A stretch of 64,000 bases of DNA from Flabesymbios commensalis (taxonomy: Eukaryota; Annelida; Polychaeta; Terebellida; Flabelligeridae): the NCBI GenBank assembly GCA_964017125.1, contig OZ024908.1, positions 59,674,021 through 59,738,020 on the forward strand. The letters are read 5' to 3'. The position numbers and the translations under genes are program-made. Shown here piece by piece: positions 61,806-64,000 of this stretch. Position 1 is the stretch's first letter. The number at the start of each line of letters is the position of its first letter. A model generated the notes under the pieces. The model was given only the letters and a program-made list of their open reading frames with translations. It did no database searches and had not been told where the DNA came from.

Positions 61806-64000
61806 TGCATAAATTTTTCATTCTTGATATTGATGGACAGGGAGGGGTCCTGCCATCAATTGATTTTTATGATCAGTGTTATTGTAGAAGATATTTTTTC
61901 TTTTCTTGCACCGCTGACCCGAAATACCTGGGTGCACAAAAACACCTTTCCGAATCATGGTATTTCGCTAGAGTCAAATAACACAACATTATTGTTCGGT
62001 CTTACTTGATCATCATTTTTAGGTGCATTACTCGTGCCTAATTTTTATGTTTAGCGTTATTGTAAAAGTTATTTTTTTGTTGCACCGCTGACCCAAAATA
62101 CCTGGGTCAAAGGTGCACAAAGACACCTTTCCCAATCATGGTATTTCAATAGAGTCAAATAATACAACTTGATATTGTTCGGTCTTACCTGATCATCATA
62201 TTTAGGTGCATTACTCGGTGCCTTTGTATGTTCAGTGTTATTGTAGGAGATATTTTTTCTTTTGTTGCTCTGCTGACCCGAAGTACCTGGGTCAAAGGTG
62301 CACAAAGACACCTTTCCCAATCATGGTATTTCGCTAGAGTCAAATAACACAACATTATTGTTCGGTCTTACTTGATCATCATTTTTAGGTGCATTAGGTC
62401 TACTCAGTGCCTAATTTTTATGTTCATCGTCATTGTAAAAGTTATTTTTTGTTGCACCGCTGACCCGAAATACCTGGGTAAAAGGTGCACGAAGACACCT
62501 TTCCAAATCATGGTATTTCAATAGAGTCAAATAATACAACTTGATATTGTTCGGTCTTACTAGATCATCATCTTTAGGTGCATTACTCGATGCCTTTTTA
62601 TGTTCAGTGTAATTGTAGAAGATATTGTTTTTGTTGTTGCACCGCTGACCCGAAGTACCTGGGTCAAAGGTGCACAAAGACACCTTTCCCAATCATGGTA
62701 TTTCGCTAGAGTCAAATAACACAACATTATTGTTTGGTCTTACTTGATCATCATTTTTAAGTACATTACTCAGTGCCTAATTTTTATGTTCATCGTTATT
62801 GTAAAAGTTATTTTTTAGTTCCACCGCTCACCCAAAATACCTGGGTCAAAGGTGCACAAAAACACCTTTCCGAATTATGGTATTTGGCTAGAGACAAATA
62901 ACACAACATTATTGTTCGGTCTTACTTGATTATCATTTTTAGGTGCATTAGCCTACTCGTGCCTAATTTTTATGTTTAGCGTTATTGTAAAAGTTATTTT
63001 TTTGTTGCACCGCTGACCCAAAATACCTGGGTCAAAGGTGCACAAAGACACCTTTCCCAATCATGGTATTTCAATAGAGTCAAATAATACAACTTGATAT
63101 TGTTCGGTCTTACTAGATCATCATCTTTAGGTGCATTACCCGATGCCTTTTTATGTTCAGTGTAATTGTAGAAGATATTGTTTTTGTTGTTGCACCGCTG
63201 ACCCGAAGTACCTGGGTCAAAGGTGCACAAAGACACCTTTCCCAATCATGGTATTTCGCTAGAGTCAAATAACACAACATTATTGTTTGGTCTTACTTGA
63301 TCATCATTTTTAAGTAGGCCTACATTACTCAGTGCCTAATTTTTATGTTCATCGTTATTGTAAAAGTTATTTTTTAGTTCCACCGCTGACCCAAAATACC
63401 TGGGTCAAAGGTGCAGAAAAACACCTTTCCCAATTATGGTATTTCGCTAGAGTCAAATAACACAACATTATAGTTCGGTCTTACTTGATTATCATTTTTA
63501 GGTGCATTAGCGTACTCGTGCCTAATTTTTATGTTTAGCGTTATTGTAAAAGTTATTTTTTTGTTGCACCGCTGACCCAAAATACCTGGGTCAAAGGTGC
63601 ATAAAGACACCTTTCCCAATCATGGTATTTCAATAGAGTCAAATAATACAACTTGATATTGTTCGGTCTTACCTGATCATCATATTTAGGTGCATTACTC
63701 GGTGCCTTTGTATGTTCAGTGTTATTGTAAGAGATATTTTTTCTTTTGTTGCTCTGCTGACCCGAAGTACCTGGGTCAAAGGTGCACAAAGACACCTTTC
63801 CCAATCATGGTATTTCGCTAGAGTCAAATAACACAACATTATTGTTCGGTCTTACTTGATCATCATTTTTAGGTGCATTAGGTCTACTCAGTGCCTAATT
63901 TTTATGTTCATCGTTATTGTAAAAGTTATTTTTTGTTGCACCGCTGACCTGAAATACCTGGGTCAAAGGTGCACAACAACACCTTTCCCAATCATGGTAT
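61806..64000. repeat. 185-bp satellite, main array (runs off the window)
   Basis: The anchor TACCTGGGTCAAAGGTGCAC recurs every 182-189 bp (about 62097, 62282, 62469, 62654, 62837, 63021, 63207, 63396, 63583, 63769, 63951). Five monomer types by their pre-anchor spacer occur in the order A-B-C-D-E-A-D-E-A-B-C, a higher-order structure with near-identical blocks 553 and 1484 bp apart. Monomers differ by small TA-site insertions. The MGKVSLCTFDPG open frames on the minus strand are artefacts. Confidence 0.9.

Noticed and set aside
61803-63804. MGKVSLCTFDPG proteins repeated on the minus strand
   Set aside because: They repeat with the 185-bp satellite and break at monomer boundaries; there is no evidence of selection.

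Overview
The window looks like gene-poor, repeat-packed DNA of a metazoan, most likely a marine invertebrate. It is AT-rich, carries tRNA-headed SINEs, LINE tails, many small foldback DNA transposons and several satellite arrays, and has no operons or long host open reading frames. The abundance of the word TAGGCCTA and the repeat types make me lean towards an echinoderm, but that is an impression and not a proven assignment. No host gene can be called with confidence; there is one weak exon candidate (32860-32979) and one duplicated promoter-like module (33920-34037 and 38190-38307).

Layout. 1-9 kb: small TTAA-flanked hairpin elements, a nested insertion stack (1583-2563) and a PIF/Harbinger-type MITE (7455-7876). 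9-20 kb: a 5'-truncated LINE (9585-9999), SINEs, a 21-bp and a 12-bp minisatellite, and two TTAA foldback elements (13247-13611, 15115-15678). 20-33 kb: a sequence rich in the word TTCGCCAA, a LINE reverse-transcriptase remnant (23830-24575), a 2.1-kb element packed with CTCTCCATAACG hairpins, and more MITEs. 33.5-43.6 kb: a recent 4.25-kb tandem duplication. It contains the broken remains of a DNA transposon with about 265-bp terminal inverted repeats, an XPG/FEN-like nuclease and a C-terminal CXC (tesmin/TSO1-like) region. I read it as Academ-like. 44-60 kb: further MITEs, microsatellites and hairpin-rich repeats. 57.8-64 kb: three tandem arrays with units of about 142, 145 and 185 bp, the last running off the window.

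How the parts interact. Most of the sequence is mobile elements inserted into one another. Several insertions can be read against an uninserted relative inside the same window: a TTAA element at 13247-13611 against 5915-6370, and a TAA-flanked MITE at 7455-7876 against 7884-7941. The most unusual signal is at single-base scale. Near-identical 185-bp satellite monomers differ by 5-6 bp insertions that turn TA into TAGGCCTA or TAGCCTA. The same word occurs at least 22 times in the window, where fewer than about one would be expected by chance. This is what excision scars of a TA-targeting transposon would look like.
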